NCBI RefSeq assembly: GCF_000368085.1
Contig: NZ_KB849239.1
Location: 695,556 to 759,555 of the forward strand
DNA length: 64,000 nt
Direction of reading: 5' to 3'
From: Acinetobacter nosocomialis NIPH 2119
Lineage (GTDB): Bacteria; Pseudomonadota; Gammaproteobacteria; Pseudomonadales; Moraxellaceae
The notes under the pieces were generated by a model. It was not told where the DNA came from. It ran no database searches and was given only the letters and a program-made list of their open reading frames with translations. This document shows positions 8,073 to 18,465 of this stretch, one piece after another (the stretch's first letter is position 1; each line of letters begins with the position of its first letter). A program made the position numbers and the translations under genes.

Positions 8073-10301
8073 ATGATTACACGTCGTAAATTTTTAAATT
8101 ACTCTTTAAATATGGGCTTTGGTGCTGCAGCGTTGGCGGCTTTCCCATCAAGTATTCAAAAGGCTCTAGCAATTCCTGCAAATAATAAAACGGGCACCAT
8201 TCAAGATATTGAGCACGTTATTATTTTGATGCAGGAAAACCGATCTTTTGACCATTACTTTGGTACGTTAAAAGGCGTTCGAGGTTTTGCTGACCGCTTT
8301 ACAATTCCTTTGCCAAATGGTCGTAAGGTTTGGGAGCAGCTTAGACGCAATGGGCAAGTTTTAACGCCTTTTCATTTAGACGGTACAGCCAATAATGCAC
8401 AGCGTGCAGATGGTACGCCGCATACGTGGAATGATAGTCAGTTGGCTTGGGACAATGGCCGTATGGCGAACTGGCCAACCCATAAAACTGATATATCCAT
8501 GGGCTATTTTAAAGAAAAAGAAATTCCATATCAGTTTGCACTTGCCAATGCCTTTACGATTTGTGATGCCTACCATTGTTCCATGCACACCGGAACAGAT
8601 GCGAACCGATCTTTTCATTTAACCGGTACCAATGGGGCAACACCGACTAAGCGTTCATTTGTAAATAATGAATGGGACTGGATTGATGGTAATCCCGCTA
8701 CGGCAGATCGTGGTTATACATGGAAAACCTATGCTGAACGCTTAGAAGAAGCAGGTGTTAGCTGGATTTGTTATCAGAATATGCCAGATGAATGGGGCGA
8801 TAATATGTTGGGTGCATTTCGTTCATTTAGAAAGGCCAACATTGCATCCGGTTATCCAGTTTCAAGCGGTGGCGAGCCGAATAAACCGTATGCCGATACG
8901 GGTCAAAAACTACCGTATAAAGCCTATGATGCGGCTACTGATAATGCCAAAAATCCACTATATAAAGGCATTGCCAATACGCTACCGGGCAATAAACCAG
9001 AAGAGTATCTTGACGCTTTTAAAAGAGACATTCGTGAAGGGAAGTTACCTCAAGTTTCTTGGATTAATGCGCCATCAATTTACTGTGAACATCCGGACCC
9101 TTCAAGTCCGGTTCAAGGAGCTTGGTTTATTCAAGAAATTATTGATGCATTAACTGCTGTACCAGAAGTGTGGAGTAAAACAGCACTACTTATTAACTTC
9201 GATGAAAACGATGGTTATTTTGACCATATGCCGTCGCCATCAGCACCATCTCGACTCAAAAACGGCCAGTACGCAGGTAAGTCGACACTAAGCAATGCTG
9301 ATATGCAGGATGAATATTTTGATCATGCTGCGCCTGAAGGAAGCCATTCTCAGCCTACACCTGATGGACGTGTTTATGGTCCGGGCCCGCGTGTTCCTTT
9401 GTATGTGATTTCTCCATGGAGCCGTGGTGGTTGGGTAAACTCGCAAGTGTTTGACCATACGTCCGTGCTCATGTTCTTAGAAAAACGTTTTGGTGTAAAA
9501 GAACCGAATATCAGTCCATACCGCCGTGCAGTGTGTGGTGATTTGACCAGTGCATTTAACTTTAAAACACCAAATGCAGATGTTTTACCGCAGCTGAGTG
9601 GTAAACAAACCCGTGTGCAGGCAGATGCGCTAAGGGAAAATCAAGAAGCTTTGCCAGCTGTTCCCGTACCAACTGACATTAAATTACCAATTCAGCAAAG
9701 TGGCATACGTCTGTCGCGTGCGCTACCTTATGAGTTGCATACCAGTGCACGTTGTAGCACTGATGGCAAAGTGCAATTAATTTTTTCTAATACAGGTACG
9801 CAAGCAGCGGTTTTTCATGTTTATGACAAACTTAACTTAGACCGTATTCCAAAGCGATATATTGTCGAGCCGAATAAAACACTAGATGATGAATGGGATG
9901 CTTTAAAAGATAACGTAGGCCGTTATGACCTATGGGTACTTGGTCCAAATGGCTACCATCGTCATTTTAAAGGGGATACTCAACGTATTATCGATAGTGG
10001 TGTTAAACCTGAAATTCGAGTGTGCTATGACATCGCGAATGGTGATGTGTATGTCGAACTTATGAATGAAGGAACCAAGGATACAATATTAACGGTAAAA
10101 CCTTGTGCATATCGACAAGATGCGCCATTACAACTGACCGTAAAAGCGGGACAAGTTGTTAAGCAACATTGGTCGTTGGCTGATGTTGGGGATTGGTATG
10201 ATTTTGAAGTAACTAATCAAAGTGATCCATATTATTACCGACGTTTTGCTGGCCGAGTCGAAACGGGAGAAGACTCTTTTAGTGATCCTGCAATGATGTA
10301 A
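8073..10301 (+). CDS. plc: Phosphocholine-specific phospholipase C, Tat-exported
   Basis: A 742-residue enzyme of the bacterial PlcH/PlcN type, which splits phosphatidylcholine into diacylglycerol and phosphocholine. The start MITRRKFLNYSLN gives a twin-arginine signal (TRRKFLN) with cleavage near ALA|IP at ~40; an upstream TTG at 8067 lacks RBS spacing. Catalytic N-terminal motif ENRSFDHYFG lies at ~55-65, with further metal/active-site segments NFDENDGYFDH and GPRVPLYVISPWSRGG. Two C-terminal DUF756-like beta domains occupy ~540-742. Acinetobacter usually has two such genes linked to host-cell lysis and phosphate scavenging. Neighbouring lipoprotein and Pho-box-like site suggest phosphate control. 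Confidence 0.93.
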   Translation: MITRRKFLNYSLNMGFGAAALAAFPSSIQKALAIPANNKTGTIQDIEHVIILMQENRSFDHYFGTLKGVRGFADRFTIPLPNGRKVWEQLRRNGQVLTPFHLDGTANNAQRADGTPHTWNDSQLAWDNGRMANWPTHKTDISMGYFKEKEIPYQFALANAFTICDAYHCSMHTGTDANRSFHLTGTNGATPTKRSFVNNEWDWIDGNPATADRGYTWKTYAERLEEAGVSWICYQNMPDEWGDNMLGAFRSFRKANIASGYPVSSGGEPNKPYADTGQKLPYKAYDAATDNAKNPLYKGIANTLPGNKPEEYLDAFKRDIREGKLPQVSWINAPSIYCEHPDPSSPVQGAWFIQEIIDALTAVPEVWSKTALLINFDENDGYFDHMPSPSAPSRLKNGQYAGKSTLSNADMQDEYFDHAAPEGSHSQPTPDGRVYGPGPRVPLYVISPWSRGGWVNSQVFDHTSVLMFLEKRFGVKEPNISPYRRAVCGDLTSAFNFKTPNADVLPQLSGKQTRVQADALRENQEALPAVPVPTDIKLPIQQSGIRLSRALPYELHTSARCSTDGKVQLIFSNTGTQAAVFHVYDKLNLDRIPKRYIVEPNKTLDDEWDALKDNVGRYDLWVLGPNGYHRHFKGDTQRIIDSGVKPEIRVCYDIANGDVYVELMNEGTKDTILTVKPCAYRQDAPLQLTVKAGQVVKQHWSLADVGDWYDFEVTNQSDPYYYRRFAGRVETGEDSFSDPAMM

Positions 10302-10309
10302 GTTAAGAC

Positions 10310-10344
10310 GAGGCAAAAAGAGCAAATTATTTTCTTTTTGCCTC
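10310..10344. terminator. Terminator between plc and the convergent thioesterase gene
   Basis: GAGGCAAAAAGA (10310-10321) pairs with TCTTTTTGCCTC (10333-10344), followed by ATCTTTTTAT on the plus strand. It lies between convergent genes and may work both ways. Confidence 0.75.
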
Positions 10345-10350
10345 ATCTTT

Positions 10351-10785
10351 TTATAATAAAAAATTATCTAAAACTTCACGAACTGACTCGGAAATTGGCA
10401 CAGTCTTGCGCGTTTCGCGATCAACAAACACATGCACAAAATGTCCTTGAGCTGACGCTTGGTCTTGACCTTGTTTAAAGATTGCCAATTCATAGCGTAA
10501 AGATGTTGTACCAATTTTACCAATCGCAACACCTACTTGAATAACTTCTGGAAATGATAACTCTTGAAAAAAGCTACAAGCTGAGTCGACGACTAAACCA
10601 ATTGATTTTGCTTCATGAATATCAAAACCTGTTTTTTGAATGAGTAAAGCATTGGCAGCCGTATCGAAGTAGCTATAGTAAGTCACATTATTTACATGAC
10701 CGTAAATATCATTATCGGCCCAACGAGTTTGAATATCTAAAAAGAACTTAAATTGATCACGGGTTTTTAAAACGGGTTTAGTCAT
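10351..10785 (-). CDS. Acyl-CoA thioesterase, 4HBT hotdog fold
   Basis: A 144-residue single-hotdog protein with the family signature TRWADNDIYGHVNNVTYYSYFD near the N-terminus, in which the Asp before I/Y-GHVNN is the usual catalytic residue. The fold hydrolyses acyl-CoA or aryl-CoA thioesters in the cytoplasm. Its ATG overlaps the stop of the upstream alcohol dehydrogenase (TAATG), so the two are translationally coupled and may act together on a short-chain substrate; that substrate is unknown. Confidence 0.85.
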   Translation of the reverse strand: MTKPVLKTRDQFKFFLDIQTRWADNDIYGHVNNVTYYSYFDTAANALLIQKTGFDIHEAKSIGLVVDSACSFFQELSFPEVIQVGVAIGKIGTTSLRYELAIFKQGQDQASAQGHFVHVFVDRETRKTVPISESVREVLDNFLL

Positions 10786-11948
10786 TAATAAATCGCCTGA
10801 TAAATTGCTAAAGCAGCGGCTTCTGTCATATCACGTGGGTTGTTTTGTAGTAAGCGGGTTTGCAACATGGCATCTTGAGCAAGTCTTGGTAAGCTAGACT
10901 CTTCAATACCCAAATCACTAAGTTTTAAAGTCAAACCGCTACGGTCTAAGTGATTTTGCATATGGTCAATAAACAGATCACATAACCCATCGGTGCTGCC
11001 ATTACTATATGGATCTAGCCATTGCATAAGTTCTGCATAGTATTTTTTTGCATTCGGCGCATTAAATTTTAAAACTTCAACCAGCACTAAAGCATTGGTA
11101 TGTCCATGCGATAAATGAAAATGTCCACCCAGTGGGTAAGCTAGAGCATGCACAGCTGCAACAGGTGAGTTAGCAAATGCCTGACCTGCAAGCATTGAGC
11201 CGAACAGCATGTTCTGACGTGATTCTAAATCATTACCATCTTTAAGAACTTTCGGTAAATTATGGTTCAATAATTTCAGTGCATGTTTGGCTAAAATATC
11301 GGTATAAACATTTTTTTTGTGTTTAGAAGTATATGCCTCAATGGCATGGACCATAGCATCGATACCAGTTGCAGCGGTAATATGTGCTGGAAGGTTTTGA
11401 GTAAAAGTTGCGTCAAGAATTGCTGTATCAGCATATAGTACTGGGGAAACAATCCCCATTTTTGTTGTCTCGCCAGTAGTTACAATTGAGATAGGCGTTA
11501 CTTCTGAACCTGTGCCCGCAGTAGTAGGAATCAATATAAGTGGTAGGCGAGTGGTGGTTACTTGGTTTACGCCATACATCTCTTGCAAACTTTGAGTTTG
11601 ATCAGGATGCGAGAGCAAAGCGATTACTTTTGCCACATCCAAAGAGCTACCACCTCCAAAACCAATAATGACATCTACATTTTGCTGTTTTGCATAATTG
11701 GCCGCATCTAAAACGATTTGTTCAGGCGGATCAGCCTGCACATCTGCATAAATGACATATTCAATATTGAGGGTATCTAAAATTTGCAGGATGGGACGGT
11801 GTAATTGGTTTTTAACCATACCAGCATCTGTGACTAGCAATAACTTACGGTAAGATTTTGAAGACAAAACATTCTGTAATTCTTGTATAGAGCCTAAGCC
11901 AGAGATGATATTTGGAACAGTTTGAAATTGAAAATGGCTCATATACAT
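10785..11948 (-). CDS. Iron-containing alcohol dehydrogenase
   Basis: A 387-residue NAD(P)-dependent dehydrogenase of group III. The nucleotide-binding GGGSSLDVAK is at ~97, TTAGTGSEVTP at ~140, and metal ligands lie in D...H (GIDAMVHAIEAY ~200) and LAYPLGGHFHLSHGHTNAL (~265-285). Oxidises a primary or secondary alcohol; substrate unknown. An in-frame ATG at 11942 is the other possible start. It heads a two-gene operon with the thioesterase. Confidence 0.88.
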   Translation of the reverse strand: MYMSHFQFQTVPNIISGLGSIQELQNVLSSKSYRKLLLVTDAGMVKNQLHRPILQILDTLNIEYVIYADVQADPPEQIVLDAANYAKQQNVDVIIGFGGGSSLDVAKVIALLSHPDQTQSLQEMYGVNQVTTTRLPLILIPTTAGTGSEVTPISIVTTGETTKMGIVSPVLYADTAILDATFTQNLPAHITAATGIDAMVHAIEAYTSKHKKNVYTDILAKHALKLLNHNLPKVLKDGNDLESRQNMLFGSMLAGQAFANSPVAAVHALAYPLGGHFHLSHGHTNALVLVEVLKFNAPNAKKYYAELMQWLDPYSNGSTDGLCDLFIDHMQNHLDRSGLTLKLSDLGIEESSLPRLAQDAMLQTRLLQNNPRDMTEAAALAIYQAIY

Positions 11949-12236
11949 TATTTCCTTATTCTTGAAAATTATTGTTGAACGGTTCTATTCAATCTTTAAG
12001 TAACTTAGCATAAGACGCTTTAAAATAAAGTAGTTCTGAGGCAATTATGTTGAGGGTTGTATGAGGTGAGCACTGTTTGTATGTGCTCGAAGAGGTGTAT
12101 TTAACAGGTGTACAAGTTATTTAAAAGGTCATTGAACCGTGGGCTTTTTGTTATTTGTGGCCTTGTGTAGATTTTCGAGCAGGCTAGTAGTTTTATATAA
12201 TGTCTTAACAATTTATAATTTTATTCGGTTCTAAAA

Positions 12237-12596
12237 ATGAAAATTTCTAAAATTTTACTTGGTGTTATTGGATGTACTTGCTTCATGCTTAGCTCTGCAG
12301 CGATGGCGAAAACTAACTCTGGTGTATATTCACCTCAAAAGGGTGTCATTTGTGATAAATACATTTGTGCGGACAAAAAAGGCGTCTCTAAAAAACTTAC
12401 AGCTAAATATTTAGGTCCTTATAAAGCGAATAAAGCTTTCTCTCAAGGCGATTTTGATACTTCAGCATTTACATTCTCAAATGGTGTGTTTTGTGATACC
12501 AAAACAAAGCTATGTCATGTCGATCGATACTTTCAAAATGGGCATCGTAGCAAAATTGATAAAAATATGACTGATAAATTATTCAAAAATAAATAA
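12237..12596 (+). CDS. YcgJ-like secreted protein (Fels-1 prophage protein-like family)
   Basis: A 119-residue protein with a signal peptide (residues 1-24, cleavage near AMA|KT). The mature part has paired cysteines (GVICDKYICADKKG and GVFCDTKTKLCH) and a central LTAKYLGPYKANK segment, a pattern I recognise from E. coli YcgJ and related periplasmic proteins. Function unknown. Monocistronic: 640 bp without a gene on its left includes only the dehydrogenase promoter region. Confidence 0.7.
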   Translation: MKISKILLGVIGCTCFMLSSAAMAKTNSGVYSPQKGVICDKYICADKKGVSKKLTAKYLGPYKANKAFSQGDFDTSAFTFSNGVFCDTKTKLCHVDRYFQNGHRSKIDKNMTDKLFKNK

Positions 12597-12716
12597 TTTA
12601 TCAGTATTAAATAAGGTTTGACTAAAACGATCAATAACTTAAAAGACAAAATTTTGTGTTTTAAGAAAAAATTATGCTATGTTTAAATACGCTTTAATGA
12701 TGAGCAAGTTTAATTC

Positions 12717-12779
12717 ATGAACTGTTTACCAAAAAAAATCAATACCACCACCACGACCTTTAAAAAAGGCTGCGTGTGA
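12717..12779 (+). CDS. Threonine-rich leader peptide (20 aa)
   Basis: MNCLPKKINTTTTTFKKGCV: five consecutive Thr codons (ACC ACC ACC ACG ACC, 12744-12758) near the end of a 20-codon frame, followed 31 bases later by a strong terminator. This is the format of amino-acid attenuator leaders such as thrL. The ribosome-binding site is weak (GAG about 12 bases upstream). It precedes a hydrolase gene, not a known Thr-biosynthesis gene. Confidence 0.5.
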   Translation: MNCLPKKINTTTTTFKKGCV

Positions 12780-12842
12780 TTTTTTGTTAGAGCGACTTAA
12801 TAAAATACCTAAACCCAGCCAATAATGGCTGGGTTTATTTTT
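12757..12842 (+). promoter_or_regulatory. Four-segment attenuator with terminator
   Basis: Segment 1 CCTTT (12757-12761) can pair with segment 2 AAAGG (12765-12769). Segment 2 continues as GGCTGCGT (12768-12775), which can pair with ACCCAGCC (12813-12820) with one mismatch. Segment 3 AAACCCAGCC (12811-12820) pairs perfectly with segment 4 GGCTGGGTTT (12827-12836), then ATTTTTC. A ribosome stalled on the Thr codons would leave segment 2 free to form the antiterminator; one at the stop codon would cover it. Confidence 0.5.
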
Positions 12843-12876
12843 CTCTGCTCATTATTGGCTTTTTCAGAGAAAGATT

Positions 12877-13419
12877 ATGGACCAAAGTTATAACTTAAAA
12901 TCAGTTTTACTCATCATTGATATGCAAAATGGACTATTCAAAGCAAAGTCGACGCCATATAACCATCAATTTGTACTTTCAAATATTCTTAAGCTGATTA
13001 ATTATCACCGTTCCAATAACAAGCCAATTATTTTTGTCCGTCATGTTGGCGAAAAAGATACGCCTTTAGATCCCGATAGCCTAAATACTCAGTTGATAAC
13101 AGAGTTATCTTGCAATCCAGATAAAGATATTGTCATTGAGAAAACCTACCCGAGCAGTTTCAAGCATACTGTCTTAAAAGAACTATTAGAGAAACTTGAT
13201 ATTGATGAAATCATAGTGAGTGGGATGAAAACGGAATATTGTATAGATACGACTATTAGAGCTGCTTCAGAGTTTGGATACAAAGTAACTTTAATCTCTG
13301 ATGCCCATACAACATCTGATTCTACAGTTTTAGATGCGCAGCACATAATTGATCATCATAACCAAGTTTTAAACAATGCTTTTGCTAAGGTAAAAACTAC
13401 TGAAGAGTTTTTCCATTAA
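12877..13419 (+). CDS. Isochorismatase-family cysteine hydrolase
   Basis: A 180-residue alpha/beta hydrolase of the isochorismatase/nicotinamidase group. The catalytic triad is visible: Asp in LLIIDMQNGLF (~17), a Lys near 88 in VIEKTYPSSF, and Cys in GMKTEYCIDTTIRAA (~122). Members hydrolyse amides or vinyl ethers; the small size fits a general cysteine hydrolase. AGAGAAAG is positioned as SD. The Thr-leader and terminator lie 35 bases upstream and probably control it, hinting at a link to amino-acid supply. A strong terminator follows at 13531. Confidence 0.85.
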   Translation: MDQSYNLKSVLLIIDMQNGLFKAKSTPYNHQFVLSNILKLINYHRSNNKPIIFVRHVGEKDTPLDPDSLNTQLITELSCNPDKDIVIEKTYPSSFKHTVLKELLEKLDIDEIIVSGMKTEYCIDTTIRAASEFGYKVTLISDAHTTSDSTVLDAQHIIDHHNQVLNNAFAKVKTTEEFFH

Positions 13420-13530
13420 ATAATGATTATTAGCTATTGGTAGGGTTTTAATTGTTAAGTATTTCTGTAAAATTGAGATGTTGCCTTAAACAACAATAAA
13501 CCTTAATGATCAGCGCAAAGTCATAAGGGG

Positions 13531-13559
13531 AAGCCTACTTGAAAGAGTAGGCTTTTTTT
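13531..13559 (+). terminator. Intrinsic terminator after the isochorismatase-family gene
   Basis: AAGCCTACT (13531-13539), loop TGAAAG, AGTAGGCTT, then TTTTTTA. Classic form, 110 bases downstream of the stop codon. Confidence 0.85.
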
Positions 13560-13620
13560 ATATTATCTATAAATATCTTTCGTTTAGGCTTAAACATAAA
13601 AGAGGGGGACATACAAAAAT

Positions 13621-14094
13621 TTATTTCTTATGGCTACGATGAGTTAGTTTCAGTTCCAAATGATTAAAATCTATAACTTGGTCAGATGAATCAACAAGTT
13701 TTAATTTGAGTTCATCATCTGAATTTTTCTTAAAAACTTTAACGACATCCCGATCTGCTTCAATAAAATTACCGCCAGATTCAAGCATAGCAAGCAAAAC
13801 AATATTTAGGCTTTTACCTTTTTTGGTAAGTAAATATTCTTTACGTTCCCTTACACCTATTTCTTTATAAATAGATAACTCAAATATTTCTAATTCAATA
13901 AGATGTTTGAGACGATTAGATAAAATTTGTTTTGATATTCCTGTATTTACTAAAAAATCATTAAATTTTGTTACCCCATAGAAAGCTTCTCTTAATAAGA
14001 GGATTGTCCATCTGTCACTCAATATTTCAGTAATTTTAAAGATTCCACATACATCTACGGGAAATTTATGGTCTGGAATAATTTGATTTGACAT
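13621..14094 (-). CDS. HxlR-family winged-helix regulator
   Basis: A 157-residue cytoplasmic regulator. The HxlR core is ILSDRWTILLLREAFYG, FNDFLVNTGISKQILSNRL (recognition helix) and REYLLTKKGKSL (wing). Start at 14094 (MSNQIIPD) is chosen for GGAG 9 bases upstream. It is divergent from a tautomerase gene 62 bp away, the usual target for such a regulator. Many members sense electrophiles or quinones, but the conserved Cys here (DVCGIF) is only suggestive. Confidence 0.85.
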   Translation of the reverse strand: MSNQIIPDHKFPVDVCGIFKITEILSDRWTILLLREAFYGVTKFNDFLVNTGISKQILSNRLKHLIELEIFELSIYKEIGVRERKEYLLTKKGKSLNIVLLAMLESGGNFIEADRDVVKVFKKNSDDELKLKLVDSSDQVIDFNHLELKLTHRSHKK

Positions 14095-14156
14095 TAGAGG
14101 AAGCTCCAATTAGGATGGGTCTACAATTTAGACCTAGAATTAATTCAGGTAGCATT

Positions 14157-14384
14157 ATGCCATTTATAAATATACAAACTATAGAAGGTTTACTCGATAA
14201 AGACAGTAAGGCCGAACTTTTTAAACGGATAACAGACTTATTTGTAGAAATAGAGGGTAAGGGTAATCCTGCTTTTCGAGAGCATGTTTGGATAAGAATT
14301 GATGAATATCCACCTAAACAGTGGCAATTAGGTAGCTTAAGTCCAACAAAACAAATGATTGAGTTAATGACTTCAGCAAAATGA
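14157..14384 (+). CDS. 4-oxalocrotonate tautomerase family protein
   Basis: A 75-residue protein starting MPFINIQTIEG, so Pro-1 is exposed after Met removal and acts as the catalytic base of this superfamily. AGGTAG lies 6 bases before this ATG; upstream in-frame ATGs would bury Pro-1 and are rejected. Divergent from the HxlR regulator, which probably controls it. The exact substrate (a dienol or small aromatic product) is unknown. Confidence 0.8.
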   Translation: MPFINIQTIEGLLDKDSKAELFKRITDLFVEIEGKGNPAFREHVWIRIDEYPPKQWQLGSLSPTKQMIELMTSAK

Positions 14385-14391
14385 TTTGTTT

Positions 14392-14415
14392 AAAGCCCTT
14401 TAAGTAGGGCTTTTA
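14392..14415 (+). terminator. Intrinsic terminator after the tautomerase gene
   Basis: AAAGCCCT, loop TTAAG, then AGGGCTTTT. It starts 8 bases after the stop. A second, weaker TTGAGC...GCTCAA hairpin with TATTTTT follows at ~14418. Confidence 0.75.
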
Positions 14416-14684
14416 TAATTGAGCGGGCTTTGCTCAAAATATTTTTGATACCACTATTTAAAATAAAAAGACAAAATTAGCTAGTTTATCGACTGATTTA
14501 TCAACTTTTAATCTATTGATAAACATTATTTTCCTTTTCAACACAAGTGAGTTTTGACAAAATGCAACAGGTCATCAGGATCAATACAGACTTGGCCAGA
14601 TTTATAGTTTGTTAGCATTTTGCAGTAACTTTGCAAGTAACCTGTTTATTTCTATGTAATTCAAATGTTTGGAACTAATTTCTA

Positions 14685-16242
<1,558 letters not shown>

Positions 16243-16246
16243 TTCT

Positions 16247-17377
16247 ATGCCAAAAGTACACTTGATGGTACGTTTTGTACAAGTAGTTACTGTGCTATTT
16301 GTACTATTGGGCTGTTTCGTGGTTTTTCTATATTCGCCATTTTATTCAAAACTTATTGTAGCTGGACTTAACTATTTTGTTCCAGTAGATGTGAATGAAG
16401 TGGCAGCGGAAAGCCAGCGAAAAGCTGCATTAAGTGAACATGATAACTTAGAGCCTGGTTCAAACTTATGGATTGCTCGTCAGGCTTATTTAAAGCTTAC
16501 CGAAGATGCTATACGTGAAAAAAAGACAGCAGACTTGGGCTACATACAAGAAAACTATAAAGCTTTGCAGCAAATTATTCTTTTAGAAGAAAAAGAACAA
16601 GAGATGGAAGAAGAGGAAGAAACTTCAGCTGTAAGTGTTCCATTAGTCGCGAAAAACTCAGAAATTGATGCAGCTGATGAAACAAGTAGTCCTATAGATG
16701 AAGCGCTTTTTATTAACAGTTCTGAAAACAAAGCTCTTACTGAACAATATACCGAGTTTTTAGCAAGAAAACCTGTAGTACCTGAACATCAAAAAGCGGT
16801 AAGTGAGCCTGAGCAGAAAGTTGAATATGTCCGTAAAAATCCTCTGCCAACTCAACCTAAAAAGTTAACAGAACCGTATGCTATTGTAGTACTAGGTGGC
16901 GGTTTAACTTTAGATAAAAATGGCAAAGATATTGTAGTTAATAGTTATACCCGCTTAAGACTAGAGAAAACGTTAGAAGTTGAAAAGCAAAACCATCTAC
17001 CAATTGTATTAAGTGGTGTTGAAGCACCATATATGCAAGCATGGTTAAAAAAACGTGGTGTCGATGCAAAATTATTAGAACAAAGAAGTATGAATACTTG
17101 TGAAAATACTCGTTTTAGTTCATTACTGCTTCAAAAGAAAGGCGGTGCGCCTACCGTAATGTTAGTTACAGATGAATATCATATGCCGCGTACGCGCCGT
17201 TTATTTGCTCTGAATGGTATCGAAACGATTCCAGTTATTGCCCCTATGCCAACACCGCTTACACGTTGGCAACCGAGTATACAAAACTACGATCATAGTC
17301 GTCGTGCAAATTATGAATTACTTGCGACAATTCGTGACATGTTATTTGGTTCAAGTGATTGTCGAGAGGTGCCTTAA
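16247..17377 (+). CDS. YdcF/SanA/ElyC-like DUF218 envelope protein
   Basis: A 376-residue protein with one N-terminal TM helix (VVTVLFVLLGCFVVFLYSPFY, ~12-35), a Glu-rich coiled stretch (~120-200), and a C-terminal DUF218 domain starting YAIVVLGGG with ENTRFSSLLL and TDEYHMPRTRRLF motifs. The family is implicated in envelope permeability and lipid carrier or cofactor handling; activity here is unknown. I begin at 16247 (MPKVHLM), just after murB, instead of an overlapping ATG at 16223. The stop overlaps the next ATG (TAATG). Confidence 0.75.
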   Translation: MPKVHLMVRFVQVVTVLFVLLGCFVVFLYSPFYSKLIVAGLNYFVPVDVNEVAAESQRKAALSEHDNLEPGSNLWIARQAYLKLTEDAIREKKTADLGYIQENYKALQQIILLEEKEQEMEEEEETSAVSVPLVAKNSEIDAADETSSPIDEALFINSSENKALTEQYTEFLARKPVVPEHQKAVSEPEQKVEYVRKNPLPTQPKKLTEPYAIVVLGGGLTLDKNGKDIVVNSYTRLRLEKTLEVEKQNHLPIVLSGVEAPYMQAWLKKRGVDAKLLEQRSMNTCENTRFSSLLLQKKGGAPTVMLVTDEYHMPRTRRLFALNGIETIPVIAPMPTPLTRWQPSIQNYDHSRRANYELLATIRDMLFGSSDCREVP

Positions 17378-18405
17378 TGTCTGAGATTCCATTTCTCAAT
17401 CCTGCCGTATTAAAACAATTAGATTTACCGGTACCTAACCGTGATCTCACTCCACAAGTTTTAAGTCCACTCAATTTAAATACATTAGAAGAGCCTTCTC
17501 GTGAACTTTTAGCATACCGCAAATTATACGGTTTGCATTTACTCGACTGTGACCATTGGCAAGGCTATGTTCAAATGCCTTTATTTCGTCTGCATGTCCA
17601 AGTTTTTAAGCCTAAATTAGACAAAGTGCAGGGGACTGTATGTTTGTTGCATGGCTATCTTGAACATAGCGGGATTTATCAACCTATTATCCGTGAAATT
17701 CTTGAACAAGGCTTCAGTGTAATTACTTATGATTTACCTGGTCATGGTTTAAGTAATGGTTCACCTGCAAGTATTCAAAATTTTGATCATTACCAGCAAG
17801 TTCTAATGGCTGTTTATCAATATGTCAAACATGCAGATCAGTTACCGAAACCGTGGGTGGGTATCGGCCAAAGCACGGGTGGAGCAATTTGGATGCATCA
17901 CTTGCTCGAGTATGCTGAAAAAAGACAAGATCCAATTGTTGATAGAGTTCTGTTACTTTCACCTTTAATTCGACCAGCTAAAACAGCATGGTGGCATAAC
18001 CCAGTGGGACTCGGCATTATTCGTCGTATTAAACGCCAAGTACCAAGACACTTTAGACGTAACAATCATAATCCTGAATTTTTACGTTTTGTTCGTTTAA
18101 AAGATCCATTACAACCACGCATGATGGGGATGGACTGGATTTTAGCAATGTCAAAATGGATGCAAGAAATGGAAGAGCGTCCAGCTTGTCGTATTCCTGT
18201 TTGGTTAGCACAAGGGGCATTAGACCAAACGGTAGACTGGCGCTATAACATTGAGTTCATTCGACGGAAGTTTAGACTTCAAACCTTGTTAATGCTTGAA
18301 GAGGGGTCTCATCAATTAATTAATGAACGTGCAGATATACGTGCAGCTTTAACGGGTTTAATTCCAGCCTTTTTACATGCTAAGCCAAAGCATTTTTATT
18401 ATTAA
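17377..18405 (+). CDS. Alpha/beta hydrolase (monoacylglycerol lipase/lysophospholipase type)
   Basis: A 342-residue serine hydrolase. The oxyanion HG is in LLHGYLEHSG (~95), YDLPGHGLSNGS follows, the nucleophile is Ser in GIGQSTGGAIW (~168), the acid Asp in GALDQTVDW and the His in EEGSHQLINE near the C-terminus. Cytoplasmic or membrane-associated; no signal peptide. GAGAGG precedes the ATG, which overlaps the stop of the DUF218 gene. Likely the last gene of a phosphatase-murB-DUF218-hydrolase operon. Confidence 0.85.
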   Translation: MSEIPFLNPAVLKQLDLPVPNRDLTPQVLSPLNLNTLEEPSRELLAYRKLYGLHLLDCDHWQGYVQMPLFRLHVQVFKPKLDKVQGTVCLLHGYLEHSGIYQPIIREILEQGFSVITYDLPGHGLSNGSPASIQNFDHYQQVLMAVYQYVKHADQLPKPWVGIGQSTGGAIWMHHLLEYAEKRQDPIVDRVLLLSPLIRPAKTAWWHNPVGLGIIRRIKRQVPRHFRRNNHNPEFLRFVRLKDPLQPRMMGMDWILAMSKWMQEMEERPACRIPVWLAQGALDQTVDWRYNIEFIRRKFRLQTLLMLEEGSHQLINERADIRAALTGLIPAFLHAKPKHFYY

Positions 18406-18412
18406 AAAATTA

Positions 18413-18445
18413 ATGCACTCATTCTAGTCAATAGATTGAGTGCAT
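18413..18445. terminator. Hairpin between convergent genes
   Basis: ATGCACTCA (18413-18421) pairs with TGAGTGCAT (18437-18445), preceded by AAAAAATTA. Probably serves both the hydrolase and the convergent lipoprotein gene. Confidence 0.55.
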
Positions 18446-18465
18446 CAGTTAATCAAATCAGATGA

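Noticed and set aside
12697..12720. Seven-codon frame MMSKFNS overlapping the Thr leader
   Set aside because: No repeat of regulatory codons and no SD; the overlapping 20-codon Thr frame fits the terminator structure better.
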